Assembly: GCA_902777835.1 (NCBI GenBank)
Contig: CACYVC010000005.1
Location: 62,001 to 126,000 of the forward strand
Direction: 5' to 3'
Source: an uncultured Bacteroidales bacterium
GTDB lineage: Bacteria > Bacteroidota > Bacteroidia > Bacteroidales > Muribaculaceae
Length of the DNA stretch: 64,000 bases
The stretch's first letter is position 1. Each line of letters begins with the position of its first letter. Below, piece by piece: positions 45,640 through 53,499 of this stretch. The notes under the pieces are model-generated. The model did not search any database, was not told the origin of the DNA, and worked only from the letters and a program-made list of their open reading frames with translations. The position numbers and the translations under genes were made by a program.

Positions 45640-45770
45640 AAATGCTCACGCTCGCAAGGTATTGAGCAAACTCATGCTTTTGACTCGCTTAACCGCATTT
45701 TTAAATAAAATGCTCACGCTCGCAAGGTATTGAGCAAGCTCATACTTTTGACTCGCTTAACCGCATTTTT
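45640..45770. repeat. 68-nt-period tandem duplication
   Basis: Two copies of a roughly 63-nt unit starting AAAATGCTCACGCTCGCAAG, 68 nt apart and differing at two positions (AAACTCATGC versus AAGCTCATAC). Each unit contains the inverted pair TGCTCA/TGAGCA and ends in a T-run. Confidence 0.9.
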
Positions 45771-46009
45771 CTGAGAAATCTAAAATAATGAATATTATAA
45801 TCTTTTGAAAATCAATTTCTAAAATATCAAAATATTCAGAAGTTTCAGTTTTTTATAATTTCGTTCAAATTTTGACTCACTCTCAGCTAATTACATGATA
45901 TCTTACACTCTGTGAAGTCATTAATCTACTTAAGAAACTTGTATTTGAAATTTTTGCCCTCGCTAACGCTCGGGCAAGATTATGTATCGCCTCACGAAAT
46001 CGCATTAAC

Positions 46010-46064
46010 ATGATTTTGCCTTTTTAGGCACGGCTTCGCACGAGCCATATTTTGGCAAAATCAT
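46010..46064. repeat. Imperfect hairpin element at the 3' end of the dockerin/FGE gene
   Basis: ATGATTTTGCC (46010-46020) and GGCAAAATCAT (46054-46064) are exact reverse complements. Inside is a second palindrome-like segment with GGCACGGC and GAGCC. The right arm supplies the stop codon of the overlapping gene, at the point where the FGE domain would end. Confidence 0.8.
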
Positions 46065-47686
46065 CCGAGGCCGTTGCGGCGGTCCTCGGGGTAGTAGTAG
46101 TTGCGATTCGACACGCGACAGGCCCCGGCATTGTTGCTCCAGCAGCCACCACGGGGCACACGGTCATAGCCCGACACAGGACCGGTGGGGTTGGTCTGTG
46201 CACCTGCACTGTAGCTGCCATACCAGTCCTGACACCACTCCCACACGTTGCCGCTCATGTCATAGATGCCAAGCTCATTGGGCTGCTTGGTCGCTACAGT
46301 GTGAGTGCCGTAGTCAGGACTGCTACTTCCAACATTATATGCATTATCCCTATACCACGCCACATCATCAATATTGTTGCTGCCACTGTACTTGTAGCCC
46401 TGGCTGAGGCTGCCCCCACGCGCGGCGTACTCCCACTCAGCCTCGGTGGGCAGGCGGAAATTCTTTCCCGTCATCTGGTTCAGTTTCATGATAAACTCCT
46501 GGCAGTCGCCCCAATTTACCTTTTCCACTGGACGCTGCAGATTGGTGCCGTAAGACCCCCCGTTGAAATGGCTTGGGTTGCTGCCCATCACCGCTTGCCA
46601 TAGTTCCTGAGTCACCTCGGTCTGACCTATGCTGAAACTGCTCAATGTCACTTGATGGGTAGGATACTCCGTATCGTATGCGTCACTGCCCTGCTCGGCG
46701 GTGGCACCCATCGTGAACGTGCCGCCCTCAACTGAAATCATCTTGAACGTGACGCCATTAACGGTGTATTCTGTCTCGTTGTTGAGTTGTGGGTTGCCAT
46801 TCAAGAGAATATTGTACATGACTGTGATGTCAACGCTGGTGATATATCCATCGCCGTCAATGTCGCTTGTGGCGGCGAAGGTCTCGTCACCATTGAGCAG
46901 GTAGTTGTAAATACAGGTTATGTCAACACTAGTCAAGCGGCCATCACCATTCACATCGCCAAAAGGCCGCTTCACGGTCACCTCGCAGGTGGCGGGCACA
47001 GCATTACCATCGCTCGAGCCCACTGTGATTACCGCAGTGCCGGGCTTAGTGGCAAGAAGCCTTATCTGGCCATTTTTCCACTGTGTTGCTATTACATCGT
47101 TGTCGCTACAGGTGAAGGTATATTCTACTGGGATAATATCAGGAGAGTGAGAGGGTGTAATTGTCGCAATATCATCCATATTGAGAGTGAGTTCAGTCTT
47201 GTCAAGCGATATAACCACTGTCTCCTCCTCAACTGTGACATGGCAAGTGGCGAAATGCGCCCCGCATATTACAACAATATCGGCCTCACCTACCGCTTTA
47301 GTCGATAGCGAGCCATTACTGCCCACCTCAACCACACTTGAGTTGGTCGAGAACCATAGCGTTGACATGCCTGTGGGGATTGAATCTATTGACGCGGTCA
47401 GTTGGGCCGTCTCGCCAATCTTCATGGTGAGAGCCACTTCGCTTAATGTGATGTTCACATTCTCTACCCACACCGCATCGTCATTGAACGAGTCAAATTC
47501 TCCCCAATAATCATCCATAAAATAAGGCGCGAGGGTTTGGGGCGGCACATGCAGGGTACCTGAGTAGCTGTTGAAGGTGCTGGCGTCGCACACTGCAGGC
47601 TCTGCGCCATAGCAATAGACCTGATAGGGTGAGATGCCCAGGCCCTTGATGCTGGTCACGCTCGGAGCGAGGTAGAGGTTGCGCAC
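46061..47686 (-). CDS. 3' part of a frameshifted surface protein: Ig-like, dockerin and FGE/SUMF1 domains
   Basis: Larger part of a broken or frameshifted gene whose 5' part is 47695-48075. The frame is open upstream of the GTG at 47686 and reads SSVRNLYLAPSVTSIKGLGI, the natural continuation of the leucine-rich repeats in the 5' part. After that come a bacterial Ig-like segment (about 60-140; NITLSEVALTMKIGETAQLT), two dockerin-like calcium loops (DVNGDGRLTSVDI, DIDGDGYITSVDI) and an FGE/SUMF1 domain (MGATAEQGSD, LPTEAEWEYAARGG, NVWEWCQDWYGSY). It stops at RRNGLG inside a hairpin, lacking the final RLxL-type residues seen in its relative at 30854. The FGE Cys pair is not conserved. The start is uncertain because translation probably begins in the 5' part. 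Confidence 0.78.
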   Translation of the reverse strand: MRNLYLAPSVTSIKGLGISPYQVYCYGAEPAVCDASTFNSYSGTLHVPPQTLAPYFMDDYWGEFDSFNDDAVWVENVNITLSEVALTMKIGETAQLTASIDSIPTGMSTLWFSTNSSVVEVGSNGSLSTKAVGEADIVVICGAHFATCHVTVEEETVVISLDKTELTLNMDDIATITPSHSPDIIPVEYTFTCSDNDVIATQWKNGQIRLLATKPGTAVITVGSSDGNAVPATCEVTVKRPFGDVNGDGRLTSVDITCIYNYLLNGDETFAATSDIDGDGYITSVDITVMYNILLNGNPQLNNETEYTVNGVTFKMISVEGGTFTMGATAEQGSDAYDTEYPTHQVTLSSFSIGQTEVTQELWQAVMGSNPSHFNGGSYGTNLQRPVEKVNWGDCQEFIMKLNQMTGKNFRLPTEAEWEYAARGGSLSQGYKYSGSNNIDDVAWYRDNAYNVGSSSPDYGTHTVATKQPNELGIYDMSGNVWEWCQDWYGSYSAGAQTNPTGPVSGYDRVPRGGCWSNNAGACRVSNRNYYYPEDRRNGLG

Positions 47687-47694
47687 GCTCGATG

Positions 47695-48075
47695 CTAGCA
47701 GCCCGAGAACACATTACTGCCCATTGTTGTTACCGATTGAGGAATTGCCACAAAGGTCAAATTGCTGCAGCCTCTGAAGGCCTGGCTGCCAATCGAGGTC
47801 ACCGAGCCTGGGATAATCACAGCACTCAAGCCAGAGCAATTATAAAAAGCCTGGTCGCCAATAGCGGTAACGGAGTAGCTGGTGCCGTTGTAAGTGACAC
47901 TTTCAGGAATAATGACCGCGTCGGCATAACTGCCGCCGCTGGTAACAGTCACGGTGCCATCGCCGTTGAGGTTATAGCACAAGCCATCGGCCATAAAGTC
48001 GTAGGCACTCGCCAGCTGCGGCACAAGAGCCGCTATTATAGCGAGCAGGAAGGTTTTGAATAGAGTTTTCTTCAT
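47695..48075 (-). CDS. 5' part of the frameshifted surface protein: signal peptide and BspA-type leucine-rich repeats
   Basis: Starts [20 protein letters not shown] (signal peptide, cleaved about ASA-Y). BspA/LRR_5 repeats follow: [20 protein letters not shown], then [22 protein letters not shown] and [13 protein letters not shown]. The frame closes with TAG (within GCTAGC) exactly where the next repeat should read C-S-S-V. The next frame carries that continuation, so a net loss of one base or gain of two near 47690-47700 separates the parts. Restored, the protein would have about 670 aa. A sequencing error or phase-variable switch are both possible. Confidence 0.78.
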   Translation of the reverse strand: MKKTLFKTFLLAIIAALVPQLASAYDFMADGLCYNLNGDGTVTVTSGGSYADAVIIPESVTYNGTSYSVTAIGDQAFYNCSGLSAVIIPGSVTSIGSQAFRGCSNLTFVAIPQSVTTMGSNVFSGC

Positions 48076-48144
48076 TGTGTTTTCAATTTATGTTAATATT
48101 TTCTTTTGCTCTGTAGGTTTAACTTGCAAATTTACATTAATATA

Positions 48145-48176
48145 TTTGCTACTTTCACAGAAAAAAGGTATTTTTG
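48145..48176 (+). promoter_or_regulatory. Promoter of the nucleotide-sugar dehydrogenase gene
   Basis: TTTG at 48145-48148, a 20-nt spacer and TATTTTTG at 48169-48176. The start codon follows 27 bp later. On the other strand TAAATTTG (48134-48127) could serve the divergent surface gene. Confidence 0.75.
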
Positions 48177-48203
48177 TTCGCACTTTTAAAAAATATCTAA
48201 ATC

Positions 48204-49514
48204 ATGAATATTCTTATCGTTGGAACAGGATATGCCGGGCTTGTTACTGGAGCCTGTTTTGCCGACCTCGGCGTAAATGTAACTTGTGTCGATTCTGATG
48301 CGCGAAAAATCAACTTGCTGCTCTATGGTGGTCTGCCCATCTACGAGCAAGGCCTTGAAGACATGGTAAAACGCTCGGTAGCAGCCCGAAGGCTCAACTT
48401 CACGAGCAATTTTGCCAACGTGTTCGACAATGTAGATTATGTGTTCTGTGCTGTTGACACACCACCTGCCGAGAACGGTGGCACCGACCTCACACAAGTG
48501 AAAAACACAGCAATACAGTTTGCCCAAAACATTAACAACTATGCCGTGTTTATCATCAAATCGACAGTGCCTTTGGGCACTTCCAAAAAAATCAAGCAGC
48601 TCATAAAGGAGATTCTCGACGAGCGACACGTAGATTTCGATTTCGATGTGGTATCTAACCCCGATTTCCTCACCGAAGGCAACGCCATCAAGAACTTCAT
48701 GAAACCCGACCGCATCATCCTCGGCGTGGATAACGAGCGTTCACGCAAAGCGATGGATACACTCTATCACCCACTAAAGTTCAAGTATTTCCCTGTAATA
48801 TATACCGACTCGACAACTGCCGAGATGATTAAATATGCAGCCACCTCAATGCTCGCCACTCGAGTGAGCTTTATGAACGAAATCGCCAATCTGTGCGAGA
48901 TTGTGGGAGCCGACATCAACACTGTGCGCCACGGCGTGGGTACCGACAGCCGCATAGGCTCTAAATACATCTACCCTGGTTGCGGATACGGCGGCACACT
49001 ATTTCCTAAAGACATCAACGACCTTATCAATATTGCCGAGGAAAACGGATATTCAATGGAGGTGCTTAAAGCCGTTGACAAGGTCAATACCAAGCAGAAA
49101 CATCGACTCTTTGAGAAGTTCCGCGACTTTTACGGAGGCGATATCAAGGGCAAGACAGTAGCATTGTGGGGACTCTCATTCAAGCCCAACACCGATGACA
49201 TCCGCGAGTCGCCATCAATCACCACCATCGATCTACTCCTGCAGGCGGGCTGCCACGTGCGCGTCTATGACCCAGTGGCCATGAACGCCATCAAGTTCCG
49301 CTGGAACGACATTTACTGCGCTCTCGACATCTACGATGCCGTCAATAAGGCCGACGCCGTGATGCTCGTCACCGAGTGGCGACAGTTCCGCGTGCCATCA
49401 TGGGAAAAGGTGAAAGAATCAATGAACACCCCCCTTGTCATCGACGGCCGCAACATCTACGACGGCAAAGAACTTGAAGAAAAGGGATTCAGCTACTTTT
49501 GCATTGGCAAATAA
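48204..49514 (+). CDS. ugd: UDP-glucose/GDP-mannose dehydrogenase family protein, probable UDP-glucose 6-dehydrogenase
   Basis: NAD-dependent four-electron oxidation of a nucleotide sugar to its uronic acid, precursor of surface polysaccharides. The N-terminal Rossmann motif is NILIVGTGYAGLVTGACFAD; then VVSNPDFLTEGNAIKNF, the central helix TAEMIKYAATSMLATRVSFM, and the catalytic cysteine in YPGCGYGGTLFPKD (Ugd-type). The C-terminal domain has WGLSFKPNTDDIRESPS. The length of 436 aa is normal. UDP-glucose is the likeliest substrate, but UDP-N-acetylhexosamines cannot be excluded. It is monocistronic with its own promoter, followed directly by a 7-nt repeat array. Confidence 0.92.
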   Translation: MNILIVGTGYAGLVTGACFADLGVNVTCVDSDARKINLLLYGGLPIYEQGLEDMVKRSVAARRLNFTSNFANVFDNVDYVFCAVDTPPAENGGTDLTQVKNTAIQFAQNINNYAVFIIKSTVPLGTSKKIKQLIKEILDERHVDFDFDVVSNPDFLTEGNAIKNFMKPDRIILGVDNERSRKAMDTLYHPLKFKYFPVIYTDSTTAEMIKYAATSMLATRVSFMNEIANLCEIVGADINTVRHGVGTDSRIGSKYIYPGCGYGGTLFPKDINDLINIAEENGYSMEVLKAVDKVNTKQKHRLFEKFRDFYGGDIKGKTVALWGLSFKPNTDDIRESPSITTIDLLLQAGCHVRVYDPVAMNAIKFRWNDIYCALDIYDAVNKADAVMLVTEWRQFRVPSWEKVKESMNTPLVIDGRNIYDGKELEEKGFSYFCIGK

Positions 49515-49549
49515 GTGTTAAGTGTTAAGTAGTAAGTGTTAAGTGTTAA
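49515..49549. repeat. 7-nt repeat array (GTGTTAA), left flank of the four-helix-bundle gene
   Basis: Five contiguous heptamers, four exact GTGTTAA and one GTAGTAA, starting at the base after the ugd stop codon. The word is the reverse complement of the ACTTAAC family on the other side of the pseudogene (with a shift of register). Confidence 0.92.
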
Positions 49550-49574
49550 GTCATTTTTCTTTGAAAAATAAACA

Positions 49575-49954
49575 ATGACTCGGTCTTTTATGGAACAAGA
49601 TGTCAAGCGTATTAAATCAAGAGATTTTGCACTTAGGATAATTAAATTATATCGCTTTCTAGTAGATAAAATAAAAAAGCTTTTGAGATAGGCAAACAGA
49701 TTTTACGGTGTGGAACATCTATAGGTGCAAATGTTGCAGAAGCTGAATGTTCTGAAAGTGATAGTGACTTTGTCCATAAACTCACAATTGCCCTTAAAGA
49801 AGCTAATGAAACAGAGTTTTGGTTGGATTTGTTATGGAGGTCAGACCTGATATCAACACAACAATATGAATCTCTTAATGAAGATTGCGTCGAATTAATA
49901 AAGATATTAAAGTCTATTATTAACTCAATGAAGCAAAAGAAGAAAAAGCCTTAA
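49575..49954 (+). pseudogene. Four-helix-bundle protein (23S rRNA intervening-sequence type), frameshifted
   Basis: The frame from ATG 49575 reads MTRSFMEQDVKRIKSRDFAL then RIIKLYRFLVDKIKK and stops at TGA. In a second frame the family sequence goes on: AFEIGKQILRCGTSIGANVA, then EAECSESDSDFVHKLTIALK, EANETEFWLDLLWRSDLIST and the C-terminal IKILKSIINSMKQKKKKP, ending TAA at 49952-49954. One A is missing, probably from the A-run at 49672-49678. The family comprises small bundles encoded in rRNA intervening sequences and as free-standing genes, related to Avd of diversity-generating retroelements. It sits between inverted 7-nt repeat arrays, next to no rRNA gene. Too short and broken to be seen as one ORF. 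Confidence 0.88.
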
Positions 49955-49970
49955 TTTTTAAGGCTTTTTT
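49943..49970. terminator. Bidirectional intrinsic terminator between the four-helix-bundle gene and rluD
   Basis: AAAAAGCCTTAA and TTAAGGCTTTTTT pair around a few T; the A and T runs make it usable from both sides. It overlaps the last codons of the pseudogene and precedes the rluD 3' repeat. Confidence 0.88.
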
Positions 49971-50028
49971 ACTTAACACTTTACACTTAAAACTTAAAAC
50001 TTTACACTTAACACTTAACACTTAAAAC
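49971..50028. repeat. 7-nt repeat array (ACTTAAC), right flank of the four-helix-bundle gene
   Basis: Eight contiguous heptamers of ACTTAAC, ACTTAAA and ACTTTAC. They encode the last residues (about V-L-S-V-K-C) and stop of rluD on the minus strand. Confidence 0.9.
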
Positions 50029-51108
50029 AAACTCTTCCCATCGCTTTATTAGTCCTGCCATGTCAGGTGGCAATTCGCTGTCGAAATCCATCTGCTGGCC
50101 TGTTGTGGGGTGGACGAAGCCTAACGTCTTGGCATGAAGGGCTTGTCGTGGACACAACTTAAAGCAATTATGGATAAACTGAGTGTAGCTCGACGAGGTG
50201 TTGCCGCGCAGTATCTTGTCGCCACCATAGCGCTCGTCATTGAAGAGCGGATGCCCTATGTGGCGCATGTGCACCCTTATCTGATGAGTGCGGCCTGTCT
50301 CGAGTTGGCACTGCACCACTGCCACATGGTTTAGGTTCTCAATGGTGTGATAGTGAGTGACGGCATGCTTGCCCTGATCACCTTCAGGGAACACCGCCAT
50401 CTGCAAGCGATCGCGCAAGCTGCGCCCAATGTTGCCCTCGATGGTTCCGTCAAGTTCCTTCATAGCGCCCCACACCACTGCGATGTACTGTCGCTTGGTT
50501 GTCTTGTTGAAAAACTGCAAACCAAGCGACGTCTTGGCATTAGGCGTCTTTGCGACAACAAGCAGGCCGCTAGTGTCCTTGTCGATGCGGTGCACCAGTC
50601 CCATGCGCGGGTCGGTGACATCATAGTCAGGATTGTCCTTGAAGTGCCAAGCGAGAGCATTGACCAGCGTGCCGTCGTAATTTCCATGCCCTGGATGCAC
50701 ACACATCCCGGCAGGCTTGTTCACCACTAGCAGGTCATCATCTTCATAGACAATATTAAGGGGAATGTCTTGAGCAATTATCTCGTTCTCATAACGCGGA
50801 CGGTCCATCACCACCGATATCTCGTCGCCGGGATGCACACGGTAGTTGCTCTTAACAGGGCGGCCGTTCACACGAATGCACTGCGCCTCGGCGGCGTTCT
50901 GAATTCGGTTGCGTGATGTGCCCTTGATGCGCTCAACCAAGTACTTGTCGATGCGCAGCAACACGTGACCTGGCTCCACCACATAGTGGTAGTGCTCCCA
51001 GTAGTCACGTCCGTTCTCAGTAAAATCGGGATCGGAGAAGTCACTCTGAATCTCTAGCCCAGAGTCATCTATCAAATCCTCGTAATCGGCATTCATTGCA
51101 AAAAACAT
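50008..51108 (-). CDS. rluD: RluA family 23S rRNA pseudouridine synthase, RluD-like
   Basis: Isomerises uridines in helix 69 of 23S rRNA if truly RluD (assignment by family and architecture). An S4 RNA-binding domain (about 50-110; LLRIDKYLVERIKGTSRNRI) precedes the catalytic domain with MGLVHRIDKDTSGLLVVAK, where the Asp in HRIDKDTSG is the nucleophile, and QLETGRTHQIRVHMRHIGHP. The length of 366 aa is normal with an acidic N-terminal extension. ATG 51108 or ATG 51096 could be the start. The PASTA gene lies 40 bp upstream. The C-terminal VLSVKC comes from a repeat array. Confidence 0.94.
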   Translation of the reverse strand: MFFAMNADYEDLIDDSGLEIQSDFSDPDFTENGRDYWEHYHYVVEPGHVLLRIDKYLVERIKGTSRNRIQNAAEAQCIRVNGRPVKSNYRVHPGDEISVVMDRPRYENEIIAQDIPLNIVYEDDDLLVVNKPAGMCVHPGHGNYDGTLVNALAWHFKDNPDYDVTDPRMGLVHRIDKDTSGLLVVAKTPNAKTSLGLQFFNKTTKRQYIAVVWGAMKELDGTIEGNIGRSLRDRLQMAVFPEGDQGKHAVTHYHTIENLNHVAVVQCQLETGRTHQIRVHMRHIGHPLFNDERYGGDKILRGNTSSSYTQFIHNCFKLCPRQALHAKTLGFVHPTTGQQMDFDSELPPDMAGLIKRWEEFVLSVKC

Positions 51109-51147
51109 GAAAGGTGGGTTCTACACAATATAGCCCCCACCTAACTA

Positions 51148-51804
51148 TTAATTAAATCCATTTGCTTTATCCTCGGCACGTGCCTTCTCGCGTTGTTTCT
51201 GCTGCAGGGAGTCTTTCTCGCTGTCGGGAATCACGTCAAATGGCATCTCGTTGATGCGTCCATCGCCCACTTCGATGCTCACCTGGTCGGTAATCGACAC
51301 CTTGCTACCTGGAGCCACTGGATGTCCATTTACCTTTACAGCGAGAACAAGTCCTCGGTCGGCACTTGGCACGGTATCAATAATGACATGCTTAAATCCC
51401 ATATTTTTCAACCTGCTCTCAGCATCTCGGCACGATGTCTCGGCAAGTGGAGGCAAGTTCACCATCATGGGATTGAAAGCATTGATAGTAAGGCGTATGG
51501 GACGGGTCTTCTTTGCCATCGTGTTGCCTCTGGGCTCCTGCTCAAGCACCATACCAGGCTTTATCTCACTATTGTATAGCGAGTCTGAGATTTCCCACTC
51601 AAATCCCGCCTCCTCAATCTTGCGAATGGCATTATCGAGGGTCATGTTCCTCACACTAGGCACCTTAACCTCCTTGCCGTGCTGCGTGAACACGTCGAAG
51701 AGCATATACATGGCATACAATCCCGCCATTAGCACTATTATAACACCCAAGCAATTAAGCATTACTGGATGCTTTTTTCCAAATTCTCCAAACATATTTA
51801 CCAT
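51148..51804 (-). CDS. PASTA domain membrane protein
   Basis: Bitopic protein with one N-terminal TM segment (LNCLGVIIVLMAGLYAMYML) and PASTA domains in the periplasm (about 45-110: VKVPSVRNMTLDNAIRKIEE; 115-180: MVNLPPLAETSCRDAESRLK). The C-terminus is charged and probably disordered. PASTA domains bind peptidoglycan or beta-lactams in other proteins. No kinase or transpeptidase domain is attached here. The 218-aa form next to an RluD gene is a recurrent Bacteroidales arrangement as far as I know. Probably co-transcribed with rluD and the TPR gene. Confidence 0.85.
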   Translation of the reverse strand: MVNMFGEFGKKHPVMLNCLGVIIVLMAGLYAMYMLFDVFTQHGKEVKVPSVRNMTLDNAIRKIEEAGFEWEISDSLYNSEIKPGMVLEQEPRGNTMAKKTRPIRLTINAFNPMMVNLPPLAETSCRDAESRLKNMGFKHVIIDTVPSADRGLVLAVKVNGHPVAPGSKVSITDQVSIEVGDGRINEMPFDVIPDSEKDSLQQKQREKARAEDKANGFN

Positions 51805-51833
51805 CAGTTATCAGGTGTCAGTTGGGCGCAGCC

Positions 51834-51861
51834 ACTTAACACTTAAAACTTGAAACTTAAA
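51834..51861. repeat. 7-nt repeat array (ACTTAAC)
   Basis: Four contiguous units, ACTTAAC, ACTTAAA, ACTTGAA, ACTTAAA, ten bases beyond the TPR-gene stop. A few looser CAGTTAT units follow before the PASTA gene (51803-51823). Confidence 0.82.
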
Positions 51862-51871
51862 AATTTAACTC

Positions 51872-53476
51872 TTATCGCTCCTGGAAATTGAGTTGCGACT
51901 GGTTGATGAGCATGTTGAACGTGGGCTCGCTACGCAACGGAGCAAGGTTCACATAGGGAGCCTCGTTAATCTTGATATCATAGAGTCCACCATAGCCATT
52001 AGCGAGGCACGACTCAAGATATTTCATGGCTTGAGCCTTATTGCCCATGGCAGCATGCAAAGCAGCAGCATAGTAGTAAGACTCTCCACCAGTAGCTGAT
52101 GTCTCTTTGATTTTTTGCTCAGCCCATGCGGCAGCTTCACTATCACGACCTAACTCATGCAGAGCAAAACCACGCAGCGAAGTGACATCGTCATCGGGTA
52201 AACTGAGCACCTTCTGGAAGTCGGTAGTAGCAGCTGATGCATTCTTCAGGTGGCTCTTATTTAGCCATCCACGCAGCATGAGCAACTCGGTATTCTCAGG
52301 CTCGGCAGCAACAGCCTTGTCAAGAAGTGGAAGCGCCTCTTTATACTTCTTTTGCTCGATGAGCAGTCGTGCCTTCTCCTTCAGTGCTGAAACATTGTTG
52401 GGGTCAATCACCAAGGCTTGGTCAAGAGTGTTGATAGCAGTGGTGAAATTGTTGCCCTTGCCTTGACGGCGCTCTATCAAGCTACGCTGCACATAACCCT
52501 CTGGAAGAGTGGGATCGCTAGCAATAGCTTTGTTGGCATAAATATATGCCTGGTCGTAGTCGCCAAGCTGGTACAGGCATTTAGCCACATCATTATAGAT
52601 AGAAGGATATTCTAGCAGATTGTTGTCGGTAATAGCCTTGAGATCGCGCAACGCTTGACCATAGTGGTTATACTTGAGTGCAATGGCCGAGCACACACGA
52701 TAGAAAATACCCACACGAGGGTTGTCGTCGGTAACGCCGCGCAGAGTAGCTATCACGTCGTCGTAGTGGTTATCGGCAAGATCAAAGATGCGGCTAATCG
52801 ACTCACCATTGTCATCGGTAGAACTCATAGCAATGAGATAGGTTTCGCAGGCATCACGGTACTTACCGAGTTGCTCCTGAACGTGGGCACGATTCAAATA
52901 AACCTGAGGCTCAGCAGGGAATATCCCTACAGCCTGGTTCACCCAGTTCATTGCTTCTTCTGAATTGCCCTTATCAGCCTCTATGCAAGCGAGGCCATAC
53001 ATCGCGTCGAAGTTGCGTGGCACACGTTGCAAAATAGTCTTAAACTGGGCCGCAGCAGTTTCGAAGTCACCTTTAGCGTAAGCAATCTTACCCTTCATAT
53101 CCACCCATGCGAGGCTGGCAGGATCGATAGTGGAAGCCTTATCAACATCGGCAAGGGCTGCGTCATAGTTTCTTCTTAACTCATAAAGCTTTGCGCGCAG
53201 CATATAAGCGTCAAAGAGCAGTTCAGTCTCTTTAGCAGGAGCCAATTGAATAGTACGGTCCACATCGTTCAATGCAGCATCGTAGTTTCCATTGAAATAA
53301 TGCTGATTACTACGCATGAAAAGGGTGTTGTAATCGTTAGGATTTTTGGCGATATAATCGTCATAAACCTTCATCACCGCCTGGGTGATTTTGTCTTCGC
53401 CCTGAGCGGCAACTTGAAAGATAGTGCCCGAAACAAGCACAAGTGCTACAAGCACTAAAAATTTCTTGATTTTCAT
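51872..53476 (-). CDS. Tetratricopeptide repeat protein
   Basis: Exported TPR protein with a signal peptide (MKIKKFLVLVALVLVSGTIF, then QVAAQ). Nearly the whole chain (about 30-500) consists of TPR units, such as YNTLFMRSNQHYFNGNYDAA, LAWVDMKGKIAYAKGDFETA and YPSIYNDVAKCLYQLGDYDQ. No enzymatic domain is seen. It probably acts as a periplasmic scaffold; the partner is unknown. The length is 534 aa. kdsA ends 24 bp upstream of the start, and the PASTA gene follows, so all may be one transcript. Confidence 0.88.
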   Translation of the reverse strand: MKIKKFLVLVALVLVSGTIFQVAAQGEDKITQAVMKVYDDYIAKNPNDYNTLFMRSNQHYFNGNYDAALNDVDRTIQLAPAKETELLFDAYMLRAKLYELRRNYDAALADVDKASTIDPASLAWVDMKGKIAYAKGDFETAAAQFKTILQRVPRNFDAMYGLACIEADKGNSEEAMNWVNQAVGIFPAEPQVYLNRAHVQEQLGKYRDACETYLIAMSSTDDNGESISRIFDLADNHYDDVIATLRGVTDDNPRVGIFYRVCSAIALKYNHYGQALRDLKAITDNNLLEYPSIYNDVAKCLYQLGDYDQAYIYANKAIASDPTLPEGYVQRSLIERRQGKGNNFTTAINTLDQALVIDPNNVSALKEKARLLIEQKKYKEALPLLDKAVAAEPENTELLMLRGWLNKSHLKNASAATTDFQKVLSLPDDDVTSLRGFALHELGRDSEAAAWAEQKIKETSATGGESYYYAAALHAAMGNKAQAMKYLESCLANGYGGLYDIKINEAPYVNLAPLRSEPTFNMLINQSQLNFQER

Positions 53477-53499
53477 AGTTTTATATTATTTGTATGTTA

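Larger units (their letters stand above)
45508..46060. other. Gap between glpA and the dockerin/FGE surface gene
   Basis: Holds the glpA promoter region, a 68-nt tandem duplication (45640-45770), AT-rich sequence without ORF, and a palindrome-rich end with a large hairpin (46010-46064) that overlaps the stop of the next gene. Nothing else is recognised. Confidence 0.6.
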
